A DNA stretch of 40,816 nucleotides, taken from contig CAZTEX010000016.1 of the NCBI GenBank assembly GCA_964612505.1, forward strand, positions 1 through 40,816, read 5' to 3'. Source of the stretch: JAAZZY01 sp964612505 (GTDB lineage Bacteria > Chlamydiota > Chlamydiia > Chlamydiales > JAAZZY01). Made by a program: the position numbers and the translations under genes. The notes under the pieces are model-generated. The model saw only the letters and a list, made by a program, of their open reading frames with translations. It had not been told where the DNA came from and did not search any database. Shown piece after piece: positions 8,724 through 15,989 of the stretch (the stretch's first letter is position 1; each line of letters begins with the position of its first letter).

Positions 8724-10487
8724 TTGATTAAGACAAAAATTGTTTGCACGCTGGGACCGAGTTCTTCTACCTACGAAAAAATTATCATGCTCATTAAAGC
8801 GGGGATGAATATTGCAAGGTTAAACTTTAGTCATGGAACACATCAAAGCCATAAAGAAGTCATAGAACTCTTAAAACGAGCTCGCTCTGAGTTGAATATT
8901 CCTTTAGCAATTATGTTAGATACAAGCGGGCCAGAGGTACGCATTGGACAACTTCCAACAGAAGGAATCGCAGTTAAAAAAGGGGATCAGCGATGTTTAG
9001 TAGATGAATTTAATACTAAAGAGGGGTGTATTCCCATCAATCCCTTTAGTGCTTTAAAAGGAATCGAAAAAGGGGTTCGCATTCTCTATAATGATGGTTA
9101 TATTGGTAGCCGAGTTGTAAAATCCACAGACGATGAGATTTTGGTAGAATTTGAAAATGACGGAGTGATGCATACCCATAAAGGGGTCAATATTCCAGGC
9201 TTTCCCTTGAGTTTACCAGCACTTACTGAAAAAGATTATAGAGATTTAAAGTTCGGATGTGAAAACGATGTTGATTTTATCGCGGCTTCTTTTATTCGAT
9301 CTGCAGATCATGTTTTGAGAATCAAGCGTTACTTAAAAGAGCTCAATAAAAGTAATGTTTTAGTCATTTCAAAAATTGAAAACTACCAAGGGGTCAATAA
9401 TTTTGACAGTATTCTTCAGGTTTCTGATGGAATTATGGTTGCAAGAGGAGATCTAGGAGTAGAGGTCAATTTAAGTCAGGTGCCTCGGTTACAAAAAGAA
9501 ATGATTCGCAAATGTTTTGGTGAAGGGAAACCTGCTATTACAGCCACTCAGATGCTTGAGTCTATGATTTATAATCCAAGACCGACTCGGGCAGAAGTTT
9601 CCGATGTTGCCAATGCCATTTATGACAGTACTTCTGCCGTGATGCTTTCAGGAGAAAGTGCTGCAGGAAAATATCCTATTGAAAGTGTTCAAACATTACA
9701 TGAAATTATCGCAGATACCGAGGCTTATTTTAATTATAAAGATTTCTTTTACTCTCATATTCAGAAAAACTGTAGCGATATTCCCTCTGCTGTCACGTTT
9801 GCCACAGTGAATACTGCTTATGCAACAAAAGCTAAAGCAATCTTTGTATTTAGCTCATCAGGTTACACCTCTAGATTAATTTCTAAATGGCGCAGTTCTA
9901 TTCCAATCGTTGTATTAACTAACAATAAAAAGGTCTATCACCAACTCGCTATTAACTGGGGAATTATTCCTCTTTACCATCCAGAGTTTGGAAGCGCTCA
10001 AGAGGCTTTTAAAATTATTTGTGAATATAGCTTAAAAAATAAGATCGTTTCTTTAGGAGATGTTGTGATTGTCACAGCAGGCTCTTCGTTTGGGATTTCT
10101 GGATCCACAAATATGATGTTAGTGCAAAGCATCGGCGATGTTGCCATCCGAGCAAAATTTGGTTATGGGGATACAGTCTGTGATAACGTCTCTATATTGT
10201 CTTCTTTGGATGAGGGATCTCAGTGTCCTGTTCGCAATAAAATTCTAGTGATCACTCGTTGCGATGATTCTTACTTGAAGTTTCTAAAAGAAGCTAAAGG
10301 TATCATTCTTGAAAATCATCTCGATGATGTTGATTCAGAAAAGTATGTCCTTTTAGTTTCTAAAACAATGAATATTCCAGTGATTGTCAGGGCTGAAGGG
10401 GCTAGCACTCTTCTAAAAGAAGGTCAAACGGTCACTTTAGATCCTAAGGGTTTTCTAGTTTACAATGGCGAAGTTACTTTGGATTAA
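8724..10487 (+). CDS. pyk: Pyruvate kinase with C-terminal swivelling-like extension
   Basis: A 587-residue protein that converts phosphoenolpyruvate and ADP to pyruvate and ATP. The start is TTG at 8724 with AAGAAGG five bases upstream; the protein begins MIKTKIVCTLGPSS. Core motifs are intact: NFSHG, SKIENYQG, MVARGDLGVEV, the signature ATQMLESM and the PRPTRAEVSDVANA segment. Length equals that of Bacillus/Geobacillus-type enzymes: the last roughly 105 residues (KILVITRCDD... PVIVRAEGASTLLKEGQTVTLD) look like the extra PEP-utiliser-type domain, with the usual phospho-histidine TSHAA segment replaced, so it would be structural only. The 3' end overlaps rsmE on the other strand by 33 bases. 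Confidence 0.96.
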   Translation: MIKTKIVCTLGPSSSTYEKIIMLIKAGMNIARLNFSHGTHQSHKEVIELLKRARSELNIPLAIMLDTSGPEVRIGQLPTEGIAVKKGDQRCLVDEFNTKEGCIPINPFSALKGIEKGVRILYNDGYIGSRVVKSTDDEILVEFENDGVMHTHKGVNIPGFPLSLPALTEKDYRDLKFGCENDVDFIAASFIRSADHVLRIKRYLKELNKSNVLVISKIENYQGVNNFDSILQVSDGIMVARGDLGVEVNLSQVPRLQKEMIRKCFGEGKPAITATQMLESMIYNPRPTRAEVSDVANAIYDSTSAVMLSGESAAGKYPIESVQTLHEIIADTEAYFNYKDFFYSHIQKNCSDIPSAVTFATVNTAYATKAKAIFVFSSSGYTSRLISKWRSSIPIVVLTNNKKVYHQLAINWGIIPLYHPEFGSAQEAFKIICEYSLKNKIVSLGDVVIVTAGSSFGISGSTNMMLVQSIGDVAIRAKFGYGDTVCDNVSILSSLDEGSQCPVRNKILVITRCDDSYLKFLKEAKGIILENHLDDVDSEKYVLLVSKTMNIPVIVRAEGASTLLKEGQTVTLDPKGFLVYNGEVTLD

Positions 10488-11192
10488 AAAAAAGTGAGAG
10501 GCCAAGCTTAAAAAAGAAAGAGGGGCAGTCTCTGTCCTTAAGATGTTGTAATGAAGGCAAGTCTTTTTTAGCCCTTTGTTTTCCATTAATTTAATTTCTT
10601 CTTGTGAAAAACCAGCTTCAGGTCCACAAGCAAAGGTGAGTTTTTTGGCTTCTTTTATCTCAGAGAGCTCCTTGAGAAGTGGGGGAGAGGTTGAAGTGAC
10701 GTCACCATAAAAAGCGTTCTCAAAGGGATTGGCCCAGGCTTTAATGGGTTGGATAAATTCAATTTTTGGTAAATGAAGACGTCCACATTGCTTAAGTGCA
10801 GAAATAGCTAATGTTTCTAATCTCTTTTTTTTATCTATGGAAATTTTTTGTACGCTTCTATCGCCTTGAAAAAGGCAAATTTGTGTTAACCCTAGCTCTG
10901 TTCCTTTTTCAATAATCCATTCTAGATTGCTTGTCTTTGGCATCGCTTGCAAAAGAACAAGTTCGTGTGTTATTTCAAAAAAATTTAGTTGCAAAATTTG
11001 CGCTAGAGAATAATGTTTTTCAACAGCGAGCAGCTTACAAAGAGCAAGATGCCCTTGACCGTCTGTCGCCTCAAAAGTGTCTCCTTTTTCCAGGCGCATG
11101 ACCTGCTTGAGGTGTCGATGCTCTAGATCTTCCATTTTGAATTCTTGAAGATCTTTCAGAGATGTTTGTGTAAAAAAGCGATAGGCTGGCAT
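10455..11192 (-). CDS. rsmE: 16S rRNA m3U1498 methyltransferase
   Basis: A 245-residue SPOUT-type methyltransferase that methylates U1498 of 16S rRNA using SAM. Seen: N-terminal RNA-binding part with HLKQVMRLEKGD, the middle LLQAMPKTSNLEWIIEKGTELG, QCGRLHLPKI, and the C-terminal knot FACGPEAGFSQEEI followed by NILRTETAPLSFL. The usual GPEGG is GPEAG here and the usual LG before RILRTETA is LHYN, small departures within the SAM-binding knot. The ATG at 11192 follows TAAG. The last 33 bases overlap the tail of pyk, so the two transcripts are convergent and partly complementary. Confidence 0.93.
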   Translation of the reverse strand: MPAYRFFTQTSLKDLQEFKMEDLEHRHLKQVMRLEKGDTFEATDGQGHLALCKLLAVEKHYSLAQILQLNFFEITHELVLLQAMPKTSNLEWIIEKGTELGLTQICLFQGDRSVQKISIDKKKRLETLAISALKQCGRLHLPKIEFIQPIKAWANPFENAFYGDVTSTSPPLLKELSEIKEAKKLTFACGPEAGFSQEEIKLMENKGLKKTCLHYNILRTETAPLSFLSLASHFFLIQSNFAIVN

Positions 11193-11207
11193 CTTAATGA
11201 AATAATT

Positions 11208-11216
11208 TGTTATAAT
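11208..11216 (+). promoter_or_regulatory. Extended -10 promoter for the small membrane peptide gene
   Basis: TGTTATAAT at 11208-11216 is a TGnTATAAT extended -10 element, 33 bases before the TTG start at 11250. No convincing -35 is visible, which fits an extended -10 promoter. Confidence 0.45.
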
Positions 11217-11249
11217 GTACTTATTAGTTTAAAAACTTAAGGAGTTGCC

Positions 11250-11432
11250 TTGAAGAAGTTCCTATTTTTCATCATTTTAATTTTAATTGCATTACTTTTA
11301 ATTTTGAATTGGAATCAGCGCCAAAAAATTATTAACTGTGCTAAACAAAAAACACAGCAGATTAAATGTTGCGCGCAAGATAAGTTGCAAGAAGGAAAGG
11401 TTTGGGTTCAAAAGCAAGGGTCAAACATGTAA
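11250..11432 (+). CDS. 60-residue membrane-anchored peptide, unknown
   Basis: A short gene with strong signals: TTG start at 11250, AAGGAG at 11239-11244 and an extended -10 upstream. The product has one hydrophobic helix (FLFFIILILIALLLILNW, residues 4-21) after MKK, then a charged, cysteine-containing tail (NCAKQKTQQIKCCAQDK). It may be an inner-membrane-anchored peptide or, given the tail, a small periplasmic protein. No family is recognised. Its stop codon lies inside the left arm of the following hairpin. The gene is monocistronic, between rsmE and htrB, both on the other strand. Confidence 0.65.
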   Translation: MKKFLFFIILILIALLLILNWNQRQKIINCAKQKTQQIKCCAQDKLQEGKVWVQKQGSNM

Positions 11433-11463
11433 AGAGTCCAATCGCAACGCATGGGGACTCTTT
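11431..11463 (+). terminator. Hairpin terminator after the small peptide gene
   Basis: AAAGAGTCC at 11431-11439 pairs perfectly (9 bp) with GGACTCTTT at 11455-11463, and the right arm runs into TTTCTTATT. The loop is 15 bases. It lies between two convergent genes and could act in both directions. Confidence 0.55.
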
Positions 11464-11475
11464 CTTATTATAAGC

Positions 11476-12789
11476 TTAAGAAGGGGGAATAAATTGCGCC
11501 TCTTTTAAACAAACGATATTTGGGAAGATTTCTTCAAAGCTCTTATTGAGCTGTGTAAGATCAAATTTTTTATTTCGGGAAAATAGCTCTGTAAAAGAAT
11601 AAGTTTTATGAGCACCTAATCTTAAAAAATGATCGCTTATTTGTTGGTGGTTGTAAAAATCATAGATAAGTTGGAAGCGATAATCTTGAATCAGAATATC
11701 ATTCATGTTTTCATAGGTCTTGGTTTCATATCCTTTAAGAGAAAACTTTTCTTGATATTTTTGAGGGATTATAAAGGTCAAAAATGAACGAGTGTAAATT
11801 TGTGGAATTACCCAAAGCCCTTGATTGATCCAATCAAATAAGAGTGGATCATCTGGTAAGGTGATCAAAAGAGCATCAGCTTTATATTCATGAATAATAT
11901 AATTATATCCTTCTTGCTTCCATCTTTTATGTTGCCATAGCCATTGTCCTGGATTTTCTTTTACTTCTTTTTCAAAATCTTGGAGAACAAGATCCATCAT
12001 CCGTTTGACTTCTTGTTTTAAGGGTTTGGTTAAGTCGGGCCAAATGGGTTTAGAAAGGCTATATTCGTATTTTCCCCCACTCAAGCGGCGAGTGGTCACA
12101 GAAAAAATGGGGGCATTAGCTTTATAGGCTATAAGAGCAGGGGCAGGGGATGTCCAAGCTCGAGCACCTAAAAAAGGGTAGCTGTATGAAGATGAAGTAT
12201 AGGCTTGATCGTTCACCATGGAGAAGAAAAAACCTTTTTTGATCTGTTGCACCCCTTCGGAGATGGCATTTTTCATTTCAATGATGTTGCCGCCATGCAT
12301 TTGACGAATAGATTGAATAAAATTATATAATTTGGGGTTTTTTATCTGCTTTCCAATCGCCATTCCTGAACATTTTTGAGTGTGGTCTAAAAAGCAAAGT
12401 TCCCAATTGCTAATATGGCCTGTTACACAAACGACCCCTTGTCCTTTGTTAAGTAGATCATACATTGGGTCTAGATTTTTTCCTTTGACCACCTGGTTCA
12501 TTTTATGGCGACTTCGTTTTAAACGAAAATATTCTAGGCTATTAATGGTCAGATTTTGAAAAGATTCTTTAGAGATTCTCTGGATCTCTTTTTGGCTTAA
12601 ATTTAAATCTTTTGCCAAAGCCAAGTTATTATAAGTGATTTTTTTGATTTTTTTGGGTGCGCATAAATAAAGAAGGGAGCCCAAACAGCGTCCCAAAAAA
12701 TGGATAGCCCGGTAAGGTAAAAGAGAAATGGGGAAAGTAATAAATCGCAAAAGGTAATAAAAAAAGGAACTATAAGCCAAAAATTTCAT
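11476..12789 (-). CDS. htrB: Lipid A acyltransferase, LpxL/HtrB family, with long C-terminal extension
   Basis: A 437-residue protein. Residues 1 to about 295 match the lauroyl/myristoyl acyltransferase family that adds secondary acyl chains to lipid A at the inner membrane: N-terminal hydrophobic region, the catalytic HX4E in GHISNWELCF near residue 125, the SYPFLGARAWTSPAPALIAY block (FFG-like substrate loop) and the closing NPGQWLWQHKRWK. About 140 residues follow (ADALLITLPDDPLLFDW...), which are not part of E. coli LpxL; I recall chlamydial HtrB also being over 430 residues, so this extension is probably lineage-typical. Its role is unknown. The ATG overlaps the upstream glycosyltransferase stop as ATGA, so it is the last gene of the operon. 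Confidence 0.9.
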   Translation of the reverse strand: MKFLAYSSFFYYLLRFITFPISLLPYRAIHFLGRCLGSLLYLCAPKKIKKITYNNLALAKDLNLSQKEIQRISKESFQNLTINSLEYFRLKRSRHKMNQVVKGKNLDPMYDLLNKGQGVVCVTGHISNWELCFLDHTQKCSGMAIGKQIKNPKLYNFIQSIRQMHGGNIIEMKNAISEGVQQIKKGFFFSMVNDQAYTSSSYSYPFLGARAWTSPAPALIAYKANAPIFSVTTRRLSGGKYEYSLSKPIWPDLTKPLKQEVKRMMDLVLQDFEKEVKENPGQWLWQHKRWKQEGYNYIIHEYKADALLITLPDDPLLFDWINQGLWVIPQIYTRSFLTFIIPQKYQEKFSLKGYETKTYENMNDILIQDYRFQLIYDFYNHQQISDHFLRLGAHKTYSFTELFSRNKKFDLTQLNKSFEEIFPNIVCLKEAQFIPPS

Positions 12790-13907
12790 TGTTCAATAGA
12801 TTGTAGGGTTGTTTCTACTATAGAGGTAAGTTGAGAATTAATATCTAAATTTAAAACACTTTCACGTCTTTGAAGTCTTGCTTCAAAAGAAAAGGAAGCG
12901 GCTTTAGCCTTTTCAAGGGCGATGGAGAACTCCTGCAAGTCCTCATTATTTTTAAGGATTACCCCCGTTTGAGAGGTTAAAACTTCATGGCCCCCATTAG
13001 ACTGTGAAGTCACTACAAAAAGTCCCATTGCTAAAGCTTCGATGGTGACATTGGCAAATGGATCATAGTAAGAGGGAAGAATAAAAATATCAGCAGCAGC
13101 ATAAAAGGGGACTAAGTCTTTTTGTTCACCAAAAAAATGAACGCGTTTTTCAAGAGAAAGTTTGTAAGCAAGATCCTGATATTTTTTAACGTTCTTGTCA
13201 GCGCCTACAATCATGAACTGAAAATCCCAATCTTTTTTTAAAGCAAGAGCTTTTAAAGCTTCTTTGAGTCCTTTGCGTTCATAATTATGACCAATAAAGA
13301 GAAGGTGCGCCGATGCTTTTGGAAGTTTGAGCTGTCTGAGGTTTTCTTCTTTAGAAGACTGCTGAAAAGTATATGTTCTTAAATCAACCCCATTGTGCAC
13401 CACAGTTATTTTTGCAGGATCGATGTTAAATTGCTTAATCAATTCTTTTTGTACCATCTTTGAATTAGTAAACAATTTCTTTAGAGATGGATTTGTAAAA
13501 AGTTTTTTTTCTGTTTTTAAAATAAATCGCTGCTTTGGACTCCACTGGTACCATAGCTTAGACCAAAACGTAGAGGCTTTTGTTTTCAAAAAAGTTTGAT
13601 GAGAACCATTGCCTGCCCGGTAGTGTGTTTGAGCAGAGTTACGATCTAAACCAAACACAATATCATTAGGGTGTGCTCTAAGCCATTTGGCCGCTTCTCT
13701 TTCAAAAAAATGGAGAGCTAGGTAATTGCTTAAGGGATGTTTTCCAAGAGAAACGACTTCTACATGAGGTATTTCAATGGGTTTTCCAGTTGTTAGTAAA
13801 GTGGTTTTAGCTCCTTTGAGTGCAAACGTTTTTGCAATCAAAGTTGCATATCTTTCAAGACCTCCTTGATGGGAGATTCGGCTCTTTAAGATAACAACAG
13901 AAACCAT
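12786..13907 (-). CDS. GT4-family glycosyltransferase, WaaG-like
   Basis: A 373-residue GT-B fold glycosyltransferase. Seen: N-terminal acceptor-side GGLERYATLIAKTFA (glycine loop), TVVHNGVDLRTY in the linker, LLFIGHNYERKGLKEALKA opening the donor domain, and the EX7E-type region ILPSYYDPFANVTIEALAMG. These are closest by eye to WaaG/RfaG, the LPS core glucosyltransferase I, but sugar and acceptor cannot be read. No signal peptide; likely works at the cytoplasmic face of the inner membrane. It lies 2 bases after cdaR and overlaps htrB by 4 bases, which supports a role in lipid A or glycolipid assembly. I do not recall a glycosyltransferase at this place in Chlamydia trachomatis. Confidence 0.85.
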   Translation of the reverse strand: MVSVVILKSRISHQGGLERYATLIAKTFALKGAKTTLLTTGKPIEIPHVEVVSLGKHPLSNYLALHFFEREAAKWLRAHPNDIVFGLDRNSAQTHYRAGNGSHQTFLKTKASTFWSKLWYQWSPKQRFILKTEKKLFTNPSLKKLFTNSKMVQKELIKQFNIDPAKITVVHNGVDLRTYTFQQSSKEENLRQLKLPKASAHLLFIGHNYERKGLKEALKALALKKDWDFQFMIVGADKNVKKYQDLAYKLSLEKRVHFFGEQKDLVPFYAAADIFILPSYYDPFANVTIEALAMGLFVVTSQSNGGHEVLTSQTGVILKNNEDLQEFSIALEKAKAASFSFEARLQRRESVLNLDINSQLTSIVETTLQSIEQ

Positions 13908-13909
13908 GG

Positions 13910-14338
13910 CTATTTAGCATTCTTATTTTCGATCATTGCCACAACAAAAGGTTTGTGTTCAATAGCTCGAATATAAGGTGAAGGATTAGCAAGTTTATTC
14001 AAGAAGACAATTTGGTTTTTATTGACGATAGCGACCCAATTATTTTCTTTTCCATGGGCATTTAACACTACTTGAATGTCATCTTGCGCAAGATCATCCA
14101 AAAACTTTTTATGCCCTTCAATGGTTAGAGTCAAGTTTTGTTCTAAAAAGCCTTCAGGAGAAAGGCCTTGAACTGTCATCCCTTTGGGAACGTTAGCGAC
14201 GCGTACTCGAACATTTTTAAAGGTTTTTTGTGTGATTAGCGAATTATTAACAAGGAGCCAGATGATAATCGCTAAAATCAAAGAGATTAACTTGCGTTGC
14301 CAATTTTGTACAAAAAGCCTATCGATTAGTTTTTTCAT
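13910..14338 (-). CDS. cdaR: CdaR/YbbR-domain regulator of diadenylate cyclase
   Basis: I take the ATG at 14338 (MKKLIDRLFVQNW), which overlaps the cdaA stop as ATGA; an in-frame start 4 codons earlier is less likely. The 142-residue product has one N-terminal membrane helix (KLISLILAIIIWLLVNNSL) with the pattern typical of YbbR proteins and then a single YbbR-like beta domain (NVRVRVANVPKGM ... LTLTIEG). Firmicute CdaR has several such domains and modulates the cyclase CdaA from outside the membrane; the chlamydial version is short. Translational coupling with cdaA supports the same partnership. Confidence 0.88.
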   Translation of the reverse strand: MKKLIDRLFVQNWQRKLISLILAIIIWLLVNNSLITQKTFKNVRVRVANVPKGMTVQGLSPEGFLEQNLTLTIEGHKKFLDDLAQDDIQVVLNAHGKENNWVAIVNKNQIVFLNKLANPSPYIRAIEHKPFVVAMIENKNAK

Positions 14339-15132
14339 CGTTTGACCCACTTAAGAGGATTAAATCGAGTTTGTACGTTAACCTTTGGGGGATTAAAAAC
14401 ACTGCGGATAATCCCTTTAAAGCGATCTACTTTAATACCTCTGGTCATAATTCCATCGCGGGCAATAGAAACTTTGCCTGTTTCTTCTGAAACTAAAATA
14501 ACTAAAGCATCTGTTATTTGGCTCAGCCCCAGTCCGGCTCGGTGCCTAGTTCCCATGGATCTTGTTAATTGAGAGCTGTCTTCTGCTAGTGGAAGAATCG
14601 TTGCAGCAGAAACAATCGTATTGTCGCGAATAATAATGGCGCCATCATGTAGTGGAGTCGTTGTGACGAAGATAGATTCCAAAAGTTCAGAGGAAAAACG
14701 GGCGTTTAAGATAACAGAACGATTGGCAAATTCATCTAAAGAATCTTGATTTTCAATCAAGATAAGAGCCCCAATCCGTTTTTCACTCATTTTATAAATA
14801 GAGTGAGCTAAGTTATCTAAAAATTTATCAAATTCCGTAATGGTCCTGCCACGCCTTCCTTTAACGCTGAGTTTTGAAATTGCCAATCGAAGTTCGGGTT
14901 GAAAAATAATAATCGCTGCCAGAACAGAAACGTTGGCAATGTGCGACATAATCTTTTTAAGAATGGGAAGATTAAGATAGGCAACGACCCCAAAAGCAAT
15001 CAGAAAGACAACAAAACCTAGCATTAGGTCAATTGTTCGGGTATTCCAAAAAAAAGACAAAAGCCAATTAAGAGAAATCGCTATAATAATGATTTCAATG
15101 ATCGGGACGTATATGTGCGCTGTCTCCAGCAT
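14335..15132 (-). CDS. cdaA: Diadenylate cyclase (c-di-AMP synthase)
   Basis: A 265-residue membrane enzyme making cyclic di-AMP from two ATP. Three hydrophobic helices (residues about 10-30, 36-53, 66-77) precede the DAC domain. The catalytic DGA is at 163-165 (LHDGAIIIRDN) and RHR at 196-198 (GTRHRAGLG); SEETGKVSIARDG follows. This is DacA/CdaA; in C. trachomatis its product is known to trigger host STING signalling. The gene begins 38 bases before the end of folP and overlaps cdaR by 4, so it is firmly within the operon. All catalytic residues seem present. Confidence 0.94.
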   Translation of the reverse strand: MLETAHIYVPIIEIIIIAISLNWLLSFFWNTRTIDLMLGFVVFLIAFGVVAYLNLPILKKIMSHIANVSVLAAIIIFQPELRLAISKLSVKGRRGRTITEFDKFLDNLAHSIYKMSEKRIGALILIENQDSLDEFANRSVILNARFSSELLESIFVTTTPLHDGAIIIRDNTIVSAATILPLAEDSSQLTRSMGTRHRAGLGLSQITDALVILVSEETGKVSIARDGIMTRGIKVDRFKGIIRSVFNPPKVNVQTRFNPLKWVKR

Positions 15133-15949
15133 AATTTGCCATGTTTTTGGGTTTAAAGGTTAATTTTTGGAGCACCTCAATCATCTGACGATGCTCTAAA
15201 ACATCATGTACCCGAAAAATATCTACATAAGGATAAACGGCTGAATTCATTGCTATTGTAGCTGAAAGGCAGTCTTGCGGACTAACTTTCAAGGTCTTAT
15301 ATAAAAAAGTTTTCCTTGAAAGACCCAATAAAATGGGGAAATTCAACCCCCTAAACTGCTTCAAATTTTGCAGAATTTCAAAATTATCATCAAGGCTTTT
15401 TCCAAATCCAATGCCTGGATCGATATAAATTTGATTTTTATCGATCCCTTCCTCTAAACAAAGCTCGCATTGCTTTTTTAAATAATCATAGATCTCTGTG
15501 ATAATTCCAAGAGGGTATGAGGTGTTTTCTTGCATCGTTAAGGGTGTTTCTTTCATGTGCATGATGCAAATAGGAACGCGATATTCTTTGGCAAGTTTTC
15601 TCATTTGAGGATCGCGAAATCCACTGACATCGTTTAAAAAATGAGCTCCTGCATCAAGTGCTCTTTGAGCTACTTCAGCGCGGTAAGTATCAATAGAGAT
15701 AGGGATTGATATTTTTGGTAGTAGTTTTTTGATGACAGGAATCACTCGATGAATTTCTTCTTCAACAGTAGGAGGTTGAGAAAAGGGTCTAGTGCTACAT
15801 CCTCCAATGTCAATGAGGTCAGCTCCAAGACTTACCATATTTAGCGCGTGTTCAACAGCTTTGTCTGGTTCCAGCCACCGCCCTCCCTCATAATAAGAAT
15901 TGGGAGTCACATTTAAAATACCCATGATTTTAGGTTGTTTCTGGTTCAT
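15095..15949 (-). CDS. folP: Dihydropteroate synthase
   Basis: I choose the ATG at 15949 (MNQKQPKIMGI), preceded by AAAGGA at good spacing, over an in-frame start 7 codons upstream; this gives 284 residues. The enzyme condenses pABA with the pterin pyrophosphate in folate synthesis. Seen: MGILNVTPNSYYEGGRW (usually TPDSFSDGG), LIDIGGCSTRPFS (usually GGESTRP), SIDTYRAEVAQRAL, LNDVSGF, DPGIGFGKSLDDN and GLSRKTFL. The Asp-to-Asn and Glu-to-Cys changes lie in the flexible substrate loops and might affect pABA or sulfonamide binding. It stands alone here, without folK fused to it. It overlaps cdaA by 38 bases; folC, the next folate gene, is at 26 kb. Confidence 0.9.
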   Translation of the reverse strand: MNQKQPKIMGILNVTPNSYYEGGRWLEPDKAVEHALNMVSLGADLIDIGGCSTRPFSQPPTVEEEIHRVIPVIKKLLPKISIPISIDTYRAEVAQRALDAGAHFLNDVSGFRDPQMRKLAKEYRVPICIMHMKETPLTMQENTSYPLGIITEIYDYLKKQCELCLEEGIDKNQIYIDPGIGFGKSLDDNFEILQNLKQFRGLNFPILLGLSRKTFLYKTLKVSPQDCLSATIAMNSAVYPYVDIFRVHDVLEHRQMIEVLQKLTFKPKNMANYAGDSAHIRPDH

Positions 15950-15989
15950 ACAATTCCTTTTGCATAACAATGTGACAAATAATGGAGCC

